From contig OX424570.1 of NCBI GenBank assembly GCA_949152475.1, positions 23,184,694-23,248,693 of the forward strand: 64,000 nucleotides of DNA, given 5' to 3'. The stretch comes from Terebella lapidaria. Its lineage: Eukaryota; Annelida; Polychaeta; Terebellida; Terebellidae. The first letter of the stretch is position 1. Each line of letters opens with the position of its first letter. Below, in pieces: positions 1-11,157 of the stretch. The position numbers and the translations under genes are program-made. Below the pieces are notes generated by a model. That model saw only the letters and a program-made list of their open reading frames with translations, had not been told where the DNA came from and searched no databases.

Positions 1-900
1 GACCAACTTATATAGTGATCACAATGCATCTGTTCAATCATGATTGTCGCTGCACGAAAACAATGGCATTGCATTGTTGGATCAAACCTGGTTTACATAG
101 TTTATCCTATATTTCATCCTCAACACGAACGTATAAAATGCTTCTCCATTTTTAATAAAAGATTACCAGCACATTACGTTCACACTATTATCAACAATAT
201 ATACAACGTACAGTACCATTAAACTTGAATTGGGATGCGCTACGGTTCAAGTCTTATTAAAAAAAATCCACAACACAGAATTAATTAATTATTCCGTGTT
301 AATATTATTGGGCCGGTATCGGACTATTATCACTCCCCTTGCTCCAAGGACATGAGCCTGTCATTAGGTTTTAGTGCGTTGTCGCTGTACTATCCTTGTT
401 CTATGGGCGGATTAAGAATGGCTGAATTAACTCAAGGCTGTCATGATTATTTCGTGCCCGGGATATTCACAACAAATATTGTGCGTGAAGAAAATCCCTC
501 CTTGTATTCATCTCCCTCAAGACTTGTGTCAGTATAGTAGTTATTCGTTAGTATTTAATATTGGCAAAAACAACTAAAGCAATATTGACCATTTTCTTTC
601 AACATCCTCTGACTCAAATAGACGTGTTAGGCATTCTGTACTACATCTGAAACAACTCCATAAATCAGTAGGTCAGAAGTTCATTCTCAGTGCGTTGTCC
701 TACAAAATGAAAAAAAACAACAACTTATATTTGTGATCCTAACTTGTCAGAATTTAACATGGGAAAGTCCCATTTGGGGCAAGTTTGGCCCATAATGGCC
801 CACTTCGAGCGATTCAAGGGTAACACGTAACTTATGCACGTCATAGGAGTACTTATAAGAAATGCTATGCATCAATAAGAAAAAAACGTTACTGTTTATA
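1..900. other. no gene seen; diverged repeat unit
   Basis: No convincing coding region. Bases about 300-540 resemble about 5150-5300 (shared words around CACTC-CTTGC, GCGTTGTCGCT and ATGGCTGA-TTAA), so this is one of several old, diverged copies of a background unit. The short open frames here have no recognisable domain. Confidence 0.5.
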
Positions 901-904
901 CTTC

Positions 905-1165
905 CGAGAAAATGGCCACCAAAGTCCCAAACCAGACATTTTTTGCCGAAAATGGCCGCCATTTTGAAGAAAATGCGAAAATAAAAAAACTAAAGAACTT
1001 TCCTGGAAATGTTTTTGGGTATTTTTGTGCAAAATATCAGAAAGATTCGATTGTTATCTTTAAAGATAAAAATGTGGATGGACGGACGACGGATGGACGA
1101 CGGACGCAACGCCATGCCAATAGGTGTTCGGACCAAAGGTCCGGTAACCTAAAAATCAGTTCCCT
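905..1165 (+). repeat. GGACGG-tailed dispersed repeat, copy 1
   Basis: Contains CAGAAAGATTCG, TTTAAAGATAAAAATGTGGA, a run of GGACG/GGATGG units and ACGCCATGCCAATAG. The same order recurs at about 48420-49000 (+) and, inverted and more diverged, at about 52590-53100 (-). This is an interspersed repeat family of unknown class; the three copies in one window define it. Limits are approximate. Confidence 0.6.
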
Positions 1166-2670
1166 TCTGGGAAATGTTGGTAATAGCATTGTTGGTGAAT
1201 ACTATTTTTCTGTTTAAAAACTAGACGTTTGCATACAATATATGACGAATGACATACCACATCCAACCAAAGTATGTCCAAGTGAGAATGTCATTTCACA
1301 TACAAGAGAGTGATGGAAAATGCCCATGGGAATCCGGTGATATCCTATGTAACCATAACTGTATAATGCCCGGGGTGGCTCGCTTCGAGTCTGACTCTTG
1401 ACCAACACATATATCATCTTTTACGGATATTCAGCTCCATTCTGAATGCTGACAACAAGCAGTAGGTAGAGTAAATATTTCCCATTCACCAATAAAGTAT
1501 TCCAGTTTGGTTTCAGTACTGTGGGATAAAATATTTCATATAATGATATTTACAGACGGAAACATTGAGTTTTGACAAAAAGAGAAATCATTTGGCATCT
1601 CCATTTGATTAGCTTTTGTTTGTTTGATTAACAATATGTAATGATAAGAGCTAAGAACGGACATTAAGAGAGGCAGTCTTAAGTGTCATAGTGCTTAATT
1701 GTTAATGAGAGTTTTGGATTGCATGGTACAATGAACTGTTGCAAGAAAATGAATCAGTTCCACGAATTATGATGATGTATTCACTTGACAAGCAGAAGCG
1801 TGTCGTATAAGAATGACAAAACAATTTCTCCCTGGATAGACTTTCTCATAATTACCAAAAATACTACATAATGTGCATTGATATGCGTCCTTTGGAATTA
1901 TTACTAGGTACTATATTTCCATTTACAGCTTATCAACTCAACAACACTGGGCTACGTGTTGTCAAGCAATGATGTCCGTGACCAATAAACGATTTTTCTT
2001 CCATTATTGCCTAACTCAGCTGGACTTGTCTGGTTACTTTTACGTGAACCAATAAAGCAGAGAAATAACAAACTGCAATCTTTGCGCAATGGCGTCTGAA
2101 GTAAATATTGGTGGAGTTTTATCTCTTAGGCCGTGTTGTGTTGAGACTTTGTTTAGCGTCCGCCAGATTTCGAAAATATATCAGGCAACACGGAATATTA
2201 ACACACACACAAGATTTAACACAAGCCAATATACAACGCGCAAGTCATACATTCTTGTGCACATTTGGAGTGGAAGCCGGTTCTATGGAGGCCTGAAAAA
2301 GGGCGAAAACCTTGCATAATATATTCCAAAAGGAAATATGGTGTTTTTGCGCATATATTATCCGACATTGAAGCCGATAGAAAATTGAAGAACAATTATC
2401 TAAATATATCGTTTTTACACTGGTAAATGATCGTTATTTGCTCTGTGTGTTTTTTGTGCCAAATTTCGTTGGAAAGCCTTAACACAACAATGTCTTAGAC
2501 CTATGCATGACAATGTGCACAATCAAAATATTACTGTTCAGACGTTAAAATTTTGTAAGCAACAAACGAACTGATACCAAGCTCATTGACCAGTTTGCTA
2601 ATGATAATGCAGGAACTCGATTACGTGAACTTCTAATTTGATAACTCTCCGGAATCAAACTGTCCTGCGT
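1165..2670. other. no gene seen; background repeat unit near its end
   Basis: No supported gene. About 1925-2135 is one of four diverged copies of a roughly 200-bp block (others at about 4030-4195, 8325-8520 and 16130-16300). Shared features are a start near TGTCAAGCAATGA, a GTGAACCAATAAA-like word and a closing GGAGT(T/C)CCATTTCTCAT-like stretch. Function unknown. Confidence 0.5.
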
Positions 2671-3297
2671 ATCCGTCTATCACTCACCATCACTGGGGAG
2701 GAGCTTCACATGTCTATACCGATTCTTATCCGTCTATCACCCACCATCACTGGGGAGGAGCTTCACATGCATATACCGATTCTTATCCGTCTATCACTCA
2801 CCATCACTGGGGAGGAGCTTCACATGCGTATACCGATTCTTATCCGTCTATCACCCACCATCACTAGGGAGGAGCTTCACATGCGTATACCGATTCTTAT
2901 CCGTCTATCACTCACCATCACTGGGGAGGATCTTCACATGCATATGCCAATTCTTATCCGTCTATCACCCACCATCACTGGGGAGGAGCTTCACATGCGT
3001 ATACCGATTCTTATCCGTCTATCACTCACCATCACTGGGGAGGAGCTTCACATGCGTATACCGATTCTTACCCGTCTATCACTCACCATCACTGGGGAGG
3101 ATCTTCACATGCGTATACCGATTCTTATCCGTCTATCACTCACCATCACTGGAGAGGAGCTTCACATGCGTATACCGATTCTTACCCGTCTATCACTCAC
3201 CATCACTGGGGAGGATCTTCACATGCGTATACCGATTCTTATCCGTCTATCACTCACCATCACTGGGGAGGAGCTTCACATGCGTATACCGATTCTT
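2671..3297 (+). repeat. 57-bp minisatellite, 11 copies
   Basis: Eleven head-to-tail units begin exactly every 57 bases from 2671 to 3241, each starting ATCCGTCTATCAC and ending near ACCGATTCTT. Because 57 is a multiple of 3, one frame stays open for 239 codons (repeat RLSLTITGEELHMRIPILI, 19 residues), but the peptide has no known domain and the open frame follows from the period. Variants alternate (CTCACC/CCCACC at the 5' end, GAGCTTC/GATCTTC and CTTATC/CTTACC at the 3' end), which suggests expansion by two-unit blocks. Confidence 0.95.
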
Positions 3298-6082
3298 ATC
3301 CGCCATTTTTTGTTCAGTTACCTATTATGTTTAGTTAGTCGCACTTTCCAGAGATGATTATGGTGAGTGTTTTCCTTGCTCAATATTTGCTACTTTGTTG
3401 TGTTGTATTTAGAGAGTGTGACAAGGTTTAAGAGTATTGTCATCTGGGGTTCAGCTCGGTACCAATCTGTCTAGGCAAGAACAAGCTCTTCCCTGTGACC
3501 ATGGGACAAAATCACAGTAAAACTGAATGTATCAATGCAAGTGATATATCAACAACCATATATTACAGTAAGAGTTAATTAATAGTCCCGTTAATACATG
3601 ATACCCCTACTTCCGTATTCACTAGACAAGCAAAGAATGTCAAATATTGCTCCAAACCTTGGTATTTTGTGGGTTTTCTCTGCGATTGCAAACGGGGCGT
3701 GGCCTGTTGCTATGTCGTCGGGACAAAGAATTGTTTATGCAGTACTGAATTTTGGATAGCATGACACAGAGCATTGCTGAAAAATCTTCAGTATTTCTGT
3801 AGATAATTTGTAGGAACAATCATGAGCAGGAACATTTTTGAAGATTCATTAAACGGCAGGATATTTCTTGTTGAATGAACCAGCTCATAATAATTTACCA
3901 TGAATAACATTATTGAGGAACATGATTTCACGGCTTGTGGATTCACTGAATTGGCCTTAGATGTGTTTTTTTTTTCAACCTATTATCATCATTGGTTTTT
4001 ATCAAATCCATTGTATTACCACCTCCACAAAATACAATGTGACGTCAAGCAATGATATTCCTGACCAAAAACTGTTCTTTTCCATTAACGCCTAACACCA
4101 TTGAGAGTTGTCTGGTCACTGTTACATGAACCAATAAAACTTTGCACGTCGGCGTCCGAAGTCAATACTGGCGGAGTTCCATTTCTCATTATTAAATCGT
4201 ATTTTTCTTATGTGTAGAGCATGAAATCCTACTCAATTTATCGAATGAGACAATTCTGGTTTCAAACAGAGCATCAGGCAGCACAGACAGGCCATAATGT
4301 GACAGTTGAATAATATCCGAAGTAAATGAAAGGTTGAAAAATGATTACAGCAATTTACAAAAATACGATTTTGATGATGAGGAAAAACATTGGTAGAACC
4401 GGGATAAAGCCAGAACATTCGCTTACATCCAAAGCGACGCTGGCGTCCTTGTGAATTTATGTGAATATTCATCTTTTATCGTGTTTTAACCAAGCTATCT
4501 TCGTTTTTGACTGACTGATTTCAAGACTAAACTCAATCCTTTTCAAATATTGTTATATTTTATGAATACAGACTTTCAGCAGTAAACACCAGATCATACA
4601 TTAAATTTTCAAAATGCGCCGGTGTTACCGAGATGAATGTTTGTTGTGTATTTGTGTAGTGCATTTGACTGACAATATTTCTTCATGGTTGCATTGACAT
4701 GTGTGTGTCCAGTGCGACTGAGTGTTTGTTGGAAGAACTGGTCTGCCTGCCGGAGTGATACATTTGGAGTGAGAGAGACCCACTAGATTTGTCCTAAACT
4801 ATAACATGTGTATTATTTAATGGCATGGTCAGTCTACCTGTTTCTACTGCATAATTCAAGACGCAGTATATCATATAGAAGCCACCAGAACTATTGCCTT
4901 CACGGTGTGACATTTCATTTTCGTTACATTATTTTGTCAAGATTCGTTCTCCATAGTTCATTTCATTTTCATTTTCAACAAAGAAAATGTTTTCCCGTCT
5001 ACATTCGTTAAACATGGACAAAGTATTCCCTCATTCATTGCCCCGAGCAATCCACAGCATAACATGTTTGAGCACATAAATGGGACGTGTTGAGGATCTG
5101 ATTATTCCCACAATATCTGCTCCATTTAATCATTATTCCACGTTTATGGGATTCTCTAGGTATTGAAACATTTATCACTCGCCTTGCGTCACTGACTTAA
5201 TCCTGTTAAGATTCGTTGGGACGTCGCTATATTGTCTCTTGTCTGTGAGAGGATCAACTATGGCTGAGTTAATATATAACTTTCAGGTGTATTGCTGACT
5301 CTCAATCGTCATAACAGAGGCTGTGCTTCGAAAAAAAAACCCAATTGATTATGCATGAATCTCAACCAAGTTTCGACTTCTATATTTTGGTACATTGTTG
5401 TTCTTCTATTATTCAGCATTTTCTTCCAGACATTCGTCGGAAACCAATATATCAACATCCTATGGGAGACAAACCGCATGGAGCACAATTTGACTTGAAT
5501 TCTGAGAAAAAAACCTTTTGTGATAATGACAAGACTTTGAGAGGTACACCTATGTGTTGCCGTCTGAGAATAGACAAAATGTAAGGCATACACTTACACC
5601 TCTGAAACACAGGACTTATAGATCCCCATACATCATTCTAGCTACATTATATCATCGGTCAATATGTCGATCAATTGAAAGGGAAAAACATGTAACTATT
5701 GATCTTCATGACAATATGAAAACATTGCATTCACAACAATAATAGCCGGGGAACGAGTTTGTTATGGAACGTAATTTTTCGACCCATTTCCACTCGTCAA
5801 AGGGAAAGAGAACGGAATCACATTGTATTGCAGTTTGGAATTGTAACGTAATGCTTTAACAATGCAGAAATGTGGTGTTATGCCACAACGATACCCTAAC
5901 TAATCTATACCACACATTCACGTGCTTCAATGATGACACTGACATATATATCTCCTGTTTAACTGTTATTACGTGTGTGCTTTCATTTGTATCATATTCA
6001 TATATGTTAAGTGATAGTTGTTTCTTGTATCTGTTATGCACGTGTTGTGAACGAAATAACCCATGACAAGTGTGACAAGTTC
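3298..6082. other. no gene seen; diverged background repeats
   Basis: No supported gene. About 4030-4195 is the second copy of the block at 1925-2135, and about 5150-5300 pairs with 300-540. Open frames on both strands are short and lack recognisable domains. Confidence 0.5.
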
Positions 6083-6315
6083 TGACGAAATAACACATGA
6101 CAAGTGTTTTCGATTTTGTTTTCTTGCCCTTTTGCGATGACGAAATAACCCATGGCAAGTGTTTTCGATTTTGTTTTCTTGCCATTCTGCCATGACGAAA
6201 TAACCCAAGACAAGTGTTTTTGATTTTGTTGTCTTGCCATTATGCCATGACGAAGTAACCCATGACAAGTGTTTTTGATTTTGTTTTCTTGCCATTCTGC
6301 CATGACGAAATAATC
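6083..6315. repeat. 55-bp tandem repeat, about 4.2 copies
   Basis: Units start at 6083, 6138, 6193, 6248 and (partial) 6303 with TGACGAAATAACCCATG, followed by CAAGTGTTTT and a GATTTTGTTTTCTTGCC stretch. The period is 55, not a multiple of 3, so the three overlapping minus-strand frames of 108-118 codons here are the same repeat read in rotating frames and are not genes. Confidence 0.93.
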
Positions 6316-6626
6316 TGCCAGATGGCTTTGGTGTGAACTTCCTTGCTGATTTGATTGGACTTTCCTATAATTTGCACAAGTGATATACAAAATTCCGGAC
6401 TAAAATAATGAAGTCAAGTCATATTATGAACTATTGCCAACATATAATGAACATGTTGGCAATTAATAGTATTACTTATGAAACAACAACACATACTGCA
6501 CATAAGCCTAGAGTATTCAACAAAATTACAAACAATACACAACTATATCATAGTGGAACTATGACATCGTAGTGGAACATATCTGACAGAGAACATCAGA
6601 TGTAAGTATCATGAGTATAATGGAAG

Positions 6627-6657
6627 TATCAATCTATTACCACCAATACAGTAATGT
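6627..6657 (+). repeat. short dispersed repeat (AAGTATCAATCTATTACC), copy 1
   Basis: Core AAGTATCAATCTATTACC plus ACCAATACAGT. The core recurs at 7363, 40497, 49689 and 50055; the last two and the 7363 copy continue for about 80-90 bases more. Confidence 0.6.
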
Positions 6658-7362
6658 CAGTCTGCGCACATGTAAACAAACCTGGCATGCGTGTATGTGT
6701 CCCAGAGACATGAGGATAGGAAACCCCAGTCAGGAGGGTGACTGCTTTGGTAGAATGTATAAATTATCCATTCAGTGGGTGGAACACGTAACAGTTGGCC
6801 ACATTACTGGGACATTAATGGCACCTATTCATCCTGATAATGGCCCATAAACGACTTCAGTACAGTACACAGTGGTCAATAGCAACGATGCATCTGGTGT
6901 TCTAATGTGAACAGATGGCCAAGACATCGTGCCAAAACATGACATCGTGAAATAGATCCTTTGCAGTTTATGACCAAAATGCATTAATACATTCGCTATT
7001 GATTTTTTTCATATAGGTGTACTCAACATATATTTTTTTACTCACAGCCAAAAAGTGGCTATTTCGTGTAAGAGTCTTTAGAACAAAGATCACACGATTC
7101 AAAAACAGAAAAATACACCTTAGAAGACAAACGTTAAATTATAACGATGTTATGAACGCTATTACTATAACGCTGTAAGTATTTTATTGCTATCAATAAT
7201 ATCACGACCAATAACACACAGTGTTATAAATGAAAATATTGAAAATTTATGTTTTAATAATATCTTTTATTACATATTAACAATAATGTATCATATGACA
7301 TTGTATTATCAAATTTAACCACTTCGGTTATTTAGTGCGGATGTAAGGCTGGTTCAAATGTA

Positions 7363-7442
7363 GGTATCAATCTATTACCACAAATACAGTAGATTTTGAT
7401 GATGACAATAACAAACGTAAAATACAACATTTTACGTTTACA
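7363..7442 (+). repeat. short dispersed repeat, copy 2 (longer form)
   Basis: Has the core and the continuation TTTTGATGATG-CAATAACAAACGTAAAATACAACATTTT shared with 49689-49778 and 50055-50145. Confidence 0.65.
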
Positions 7443-9074
7443 ATGTGATGGTTAATATATATTTGGGAAAAATAAAAATAGTTTACTAATTCCATCTCGG
7501 CTTTATTTCATCCATTTTATGCATGCAACAACATTGTGCCTAAATACTTTTGACTATAGTACATGTACATGGTTTAACCTAAGTACAAGAAATGAATTTG
7601 CTATTGCTAGTGTTGTTTTTTCCAGTGTAAACAAACACCTGAATTTTGCCGTTCTTTGTTTAATGTTCTTGACCTGCCCATTGAATTACATATATGAAGA
7701 CAGGATATATATGGGATATGGGGCAGGAAATGCTCACTCTTCCTGGAATATGCGATTCCGTGTCAACCCGTCCCAAATTATGTAGAAAAAATGCGTTCAC
7801 AGTAGTGCATCAGATGGTATCCACTTTCGCAATCAAGGCAGGATCCGGTGACGAGTGGTCAAACGACAACTTTGCATCTTGACAAATCTTCCTAAATTGC
7901 CTCCATACGTGATCTACATACCAGAAACTTCTTGTAGAAATTTCTGGATCAGATGTTCCCATCACTTGTATTGTAATTTGCGCAGTAGTGGACAAAATGT
8001 GCATATTACGGAATTGATTCCAGCAGACTGGACTGGAAGTGTTTATGAGGTTTTAATGAGAATAAACTATACTCTTGGCCTCAGTTGGGTTCGGTGTAAC
8101 CCCAACCTGAAATGGGGGTAGATTATAAACTCGCATATAAATTTTGAACACCATCCCACAATAAACTGCATAAATAAAGTATGACCAAAGTTTGTATTTA
8201 TTGATGGTGCATTTCGACAAATGTCATTGAAAGTATTAACTAGGAAAACGTTCCTGTGTGGGATGTAGTACAGCTAGTTTCGTATATTATACCACTGGCA
8301 TTTCTGGATGACCTTTGCACAGGTTATTACCTAACAACTCTGGGTTAGTGCTGTCAAGGCATTGACGTCCGCTAACAAAAAACACTCTTATCGTTCATTA
8401 TTGGCTAAACCAGTTAGGTGTTATGTGGTCATTTTACGTGAACTAATAAAACGCAGAATGTCAATCCGCATGAACATTGCATCCACAGTGATTACCAGAG
8501 GAGTCCCATTTCTAATTTTATCCATTAAGTTTTAGTGTTTCTTGGCCACAGGAAATGGTGTAAGTTGATGAAGTAACAACGCAAGTTCTCCCAGAAACCC
8601 ACGTATAGTTCTGGTGAGTGCAGAGCTTTGTCAGTATTAGTTGTTATACTACATCCAAGGGTAATAAATATATACTGACTGTCAAAATACTTGTAATACT
8701 ACTCATTAGTAAAAAAACATGGTGTTGGCTTGAGTAAAAAAACTACGTGTGTGACACAAAAACACTCAAAGAAATGAAATAGTGGTACAATACACAATAA
8801 TAGCCATCAAGAGTGGAATACTTGTGATTGGTTTGATAATTGAGGTGACTTTTTCTAACATTGAGACAGTCTTTTTACTAAATATGTGATATTTGTGTGA
8901 AATTCCCATAACATCGCCCACCTTTGTTGACATGGTCGTGCTTGAGTGGAGTTGTACGGTACCTGTACACTATACACAGGCCACGTTCGCTGGTCATCGT
9001 CACGCTTCAGTGATCTAAGTCCTAGTGCTCGGTATCGTCCACTAACTAGACAGTTCGGTTGCACAGTATAGAAT

Positions 9075-10373
9075 ATGAATACCCGCAAGATGTCCAAGAC
9101 GACTGATACAGACGACGCCCTGATGGGGAAAATTGCAAAGCTACTAGATGAGAAACTTCAACCAATAAACGAATCTATACAGGAAATATCGACTAAAGTA
9201 GACAGAGCATTGAATGCAGCAAACGAAGCAGTCGCTTCAGCAAATAAAGCAGTTGCATCAGCAAACGAAGCCCAGTCTAAGGCTAATAGCGCCATGAAAA
9301 TGACAACTGACCTGGCAAATCGTGTGGACCAGCTCGAAGATGATCTGAAACACAGCCAAGTACAACAGCGTCAACTCTATGAACAGCTTCTGGGTGTAGA
9401 ATCCTACAGCCGTAGGAACAACCTTGTCTTTGAAGGCATAAAAGAAGGCAAAGACACCATGCTGCGCCAGGAGATGCTCCAAACGATCACAAACCTGGGA
9501 ATTGACATTTCTGACAGCAAGCTCGTGGCATGTCACAGAATACCGTCAATTTTGGCTGGGGTCCAGAAGAGAACCACCCCCCGACCAGTTATAATTAAGT
9601 TCCTCAGATATGAAGATAGAAAAGCAGTCTGGAACCTCAGACGTAGTTGCCAACGTGGTGTACGTATCAAGGAGGACTTCCCGACGGTGATAGAGCAACG
9701 ACGTAGGACCATGTGGCCATATCTGCGAGCTGCCTACCAAGGAGACCCAGCGAACCCAAGCGCACCAGTATCAGCATACATGAGGCTCGACAAACTCCAC
9801 TTAAATAACCAGACGTTTGCTCATGACACTCTGGATAAACTGCCAGAATATATCAAAGACCGCGTCTTGAACCCACCCTGTACGAAACAGTCGGCCAGCG
9901 TTACAGTCTTCTTTCATAAAGACAGCCCCTTGTCGAACTTTCACCCTTGTGACTTTGAGGTTGATGGCTGCAGCTTTTCTTGTGTCGAACAATACATATC
10001 ATACAAGAAGGCAGATATCTTCAACGCCGAGGATATTGCCGGAGAGGTGCTCAAAATGGAAGATCCTCTAGAGATGAAACAGCGAGTGAAGCGGCTTCCA
10101 CGCTACAAAGATGACGTGTGGGAAAGAGAGGCTCCTAAGATCCTCCTGAAAGGGTTATCGGCCAAATTCACGCAGTGCAGTGCTATGAAACAGGAGCTCC
10201 TGGCCACTGACGATTCTACTCTGGGGGAAGCAAGCCCTAGCGACCTACTTTTTGGTATCGGTATCTCCTTGTACAGTCCAAATGTCTTGGAAGTTGACAA
10301 ATGGCGAGGGAAGAACTTACAGGGACGAACTCTGATGTCGGTCCGCGATGGGTTACGACAAGGCACTCTTTAG
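9075..10373 (+). CDS. LINE ORF1 protein with C-terminal NADAR (YbiA-like) domain
   Basis: 432 residues, intact. Residues 20-105 are a heptad-rich, Ala/Asn/Glu-rich coiled coil (likely trimerisation). Residues 109-200 look like the L1-type ORF1p RNA-recognition domain, with ESYSRRNNLVFEGI at 109-122 and VIIKFLRYEDRKAVW at 172-186. Residues 201-225 (DFP..IEQRRRTMWP) match the following C-terminal domain. These parts normally bind LINE RNA as a chaperone. After a linker, residues 277-428 match NADAR/YbiA: FFHKDSPLSNFHPCDFEVDG, then VEQYISYKKA, LLKGLSAKF, DLLFGIGI and the closing DKWRGKNLQGRTLM. E305 and D390 match conserved active-site positions of YbiA, but the usual Trp after the Asp is Phe here. 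In bacteria and viruses NADAR proteins act on N-glycosidic bonds linked to ADP-ribose or riboflavin intermediates; a role for it in a LINE is inference. The start could be the Met at 9090. Confidence 0.88.
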   Translation: MNTRKMSKTTDTDDALMGKIAKLLDEKLQPINESIQEISTKVDRALNAANEAVASANKAVASANEAQSKANSAMKMTTDLANRVDQLEDDLKHSQVQQRQLYEQLLGVESYSRRNNLVFEGIKEGKDTMLRQEMLQTITNLGIDISDSKLVACHRIPSILAGVQKRTTPRPVIIKFLRYEDRKAVWNLRRSCQRGVRIKEDFPTVIEQRRRTMWPYLRAAYQGDPANPSAPVSAYMRLDKLHLNNQTFAHDTLDKLPEYIKDRVLNPPCTKQSASVTVFFHKDSPLSNFHPCDFEVDGCSFSCVEQYISYKKADIFNAEDIAGEVLKMEDPLEMKQRVKRLPRYKDDVWEREAPKILLKGLSAKFTQCSAMKQELLATDDSTLGEASPSDLLFGIGISLYSPNVLEVDKWRGKNLQGRTLMSVRDGLRQGTL

Positions 10374-11157
10374 ACCTCTCGGTGGAGACTCCGATGCACA
10401 TTACAATGCCCACTTCATATCTGTCCTATACATGTAAAGTGACACTTTGATGCATATGTTATTGTCGCAGGTATATATATAGATAGTATTGCAAGCGAGT
10501 TTCGATACTTTATTTTCACAAAAATCATTTTTACTTCGATTATGTGTATACTGGTGTCATATGCATACTTAATAAGGTAAGGCATTGCTATATTGATTTA
10601 GAGATTGTTTGATATATATATGTATATGCATCGGAGATATTATGTGTATTATGATGAATTCTACATGATAATATAATATATAGTGTACATGTAAGATGAC
10701 TGATTAATATGCACCCAACACGTGCGCCGTAATATACATAAATGCTATATAACTCATTCTTGACAAATGCCCATGTTTTCTATCACCAATTATGATGATG
10801 GATTGTCGTACTATCTAACAACTCGATCACAAAATGTATGGTGAATGACTGAATGATAAAATGAGCTAAACTTTATATGATAGCCCTGATTCTATCGTGA
10901 ATGTACCAAGAAACAACAATTATATCAACATACCAATTGAGTGGAATTCTTGTGTCATTACTCGTCACATTGAATCATGTCATTTTCATTTGTTTCTTTT
11001 ATTCTGTTCGTTTATGGCTGTATCTACACTGGGACAAATGCCTGTCGGTGCGGTGTGTGTGAACAACATGATACAGGAATTTTGATGCGGCTAACAAAAA
11101 ATATGTCATGGATGATTAAACTTGGGCATGAAATAAATAAAATCTGCGTCTGTACAA
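10374..11157 (+). other. LINE inter-ORF spacer
   Basis: About 780 bases, AT-rich, with no open frame of note and no repeat structure. It separates ORF1 from ORF2 within the same element, so ORF2 would need reinitiation or internal entry; nothing in the sequence shows which. Confidence 0.6.

Larger units (their letters stand above)
6316..8849. other. no gene seen; repeats and retroelement-tail relic
   Basis: About 6700-6980 resembles about 15000-15200 and 20710-20870 (shared TAATGGCCCATAAACGACTT-type stretch), another old background unit. About 8325-8520 is a third copy of the block at 1925. Bases 7716-7745 match the conserved GGGGCAGGAAATGCTCACTC of the Penelope-like 3' tails elsewhere in the window and may be a decayed tail. 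Confidence 0.45.

Noticed and set aside
5969-6390. Three overlapping minus-strand open frames with a repeated peptide
   Set aside because: They are the 55-bp tandem repeat read in rotating frames; no domain and no splice context.
9258-10366. Minus-strand frames under LINE ORF1
   Set aside because: Shadows of the intact ORF1.
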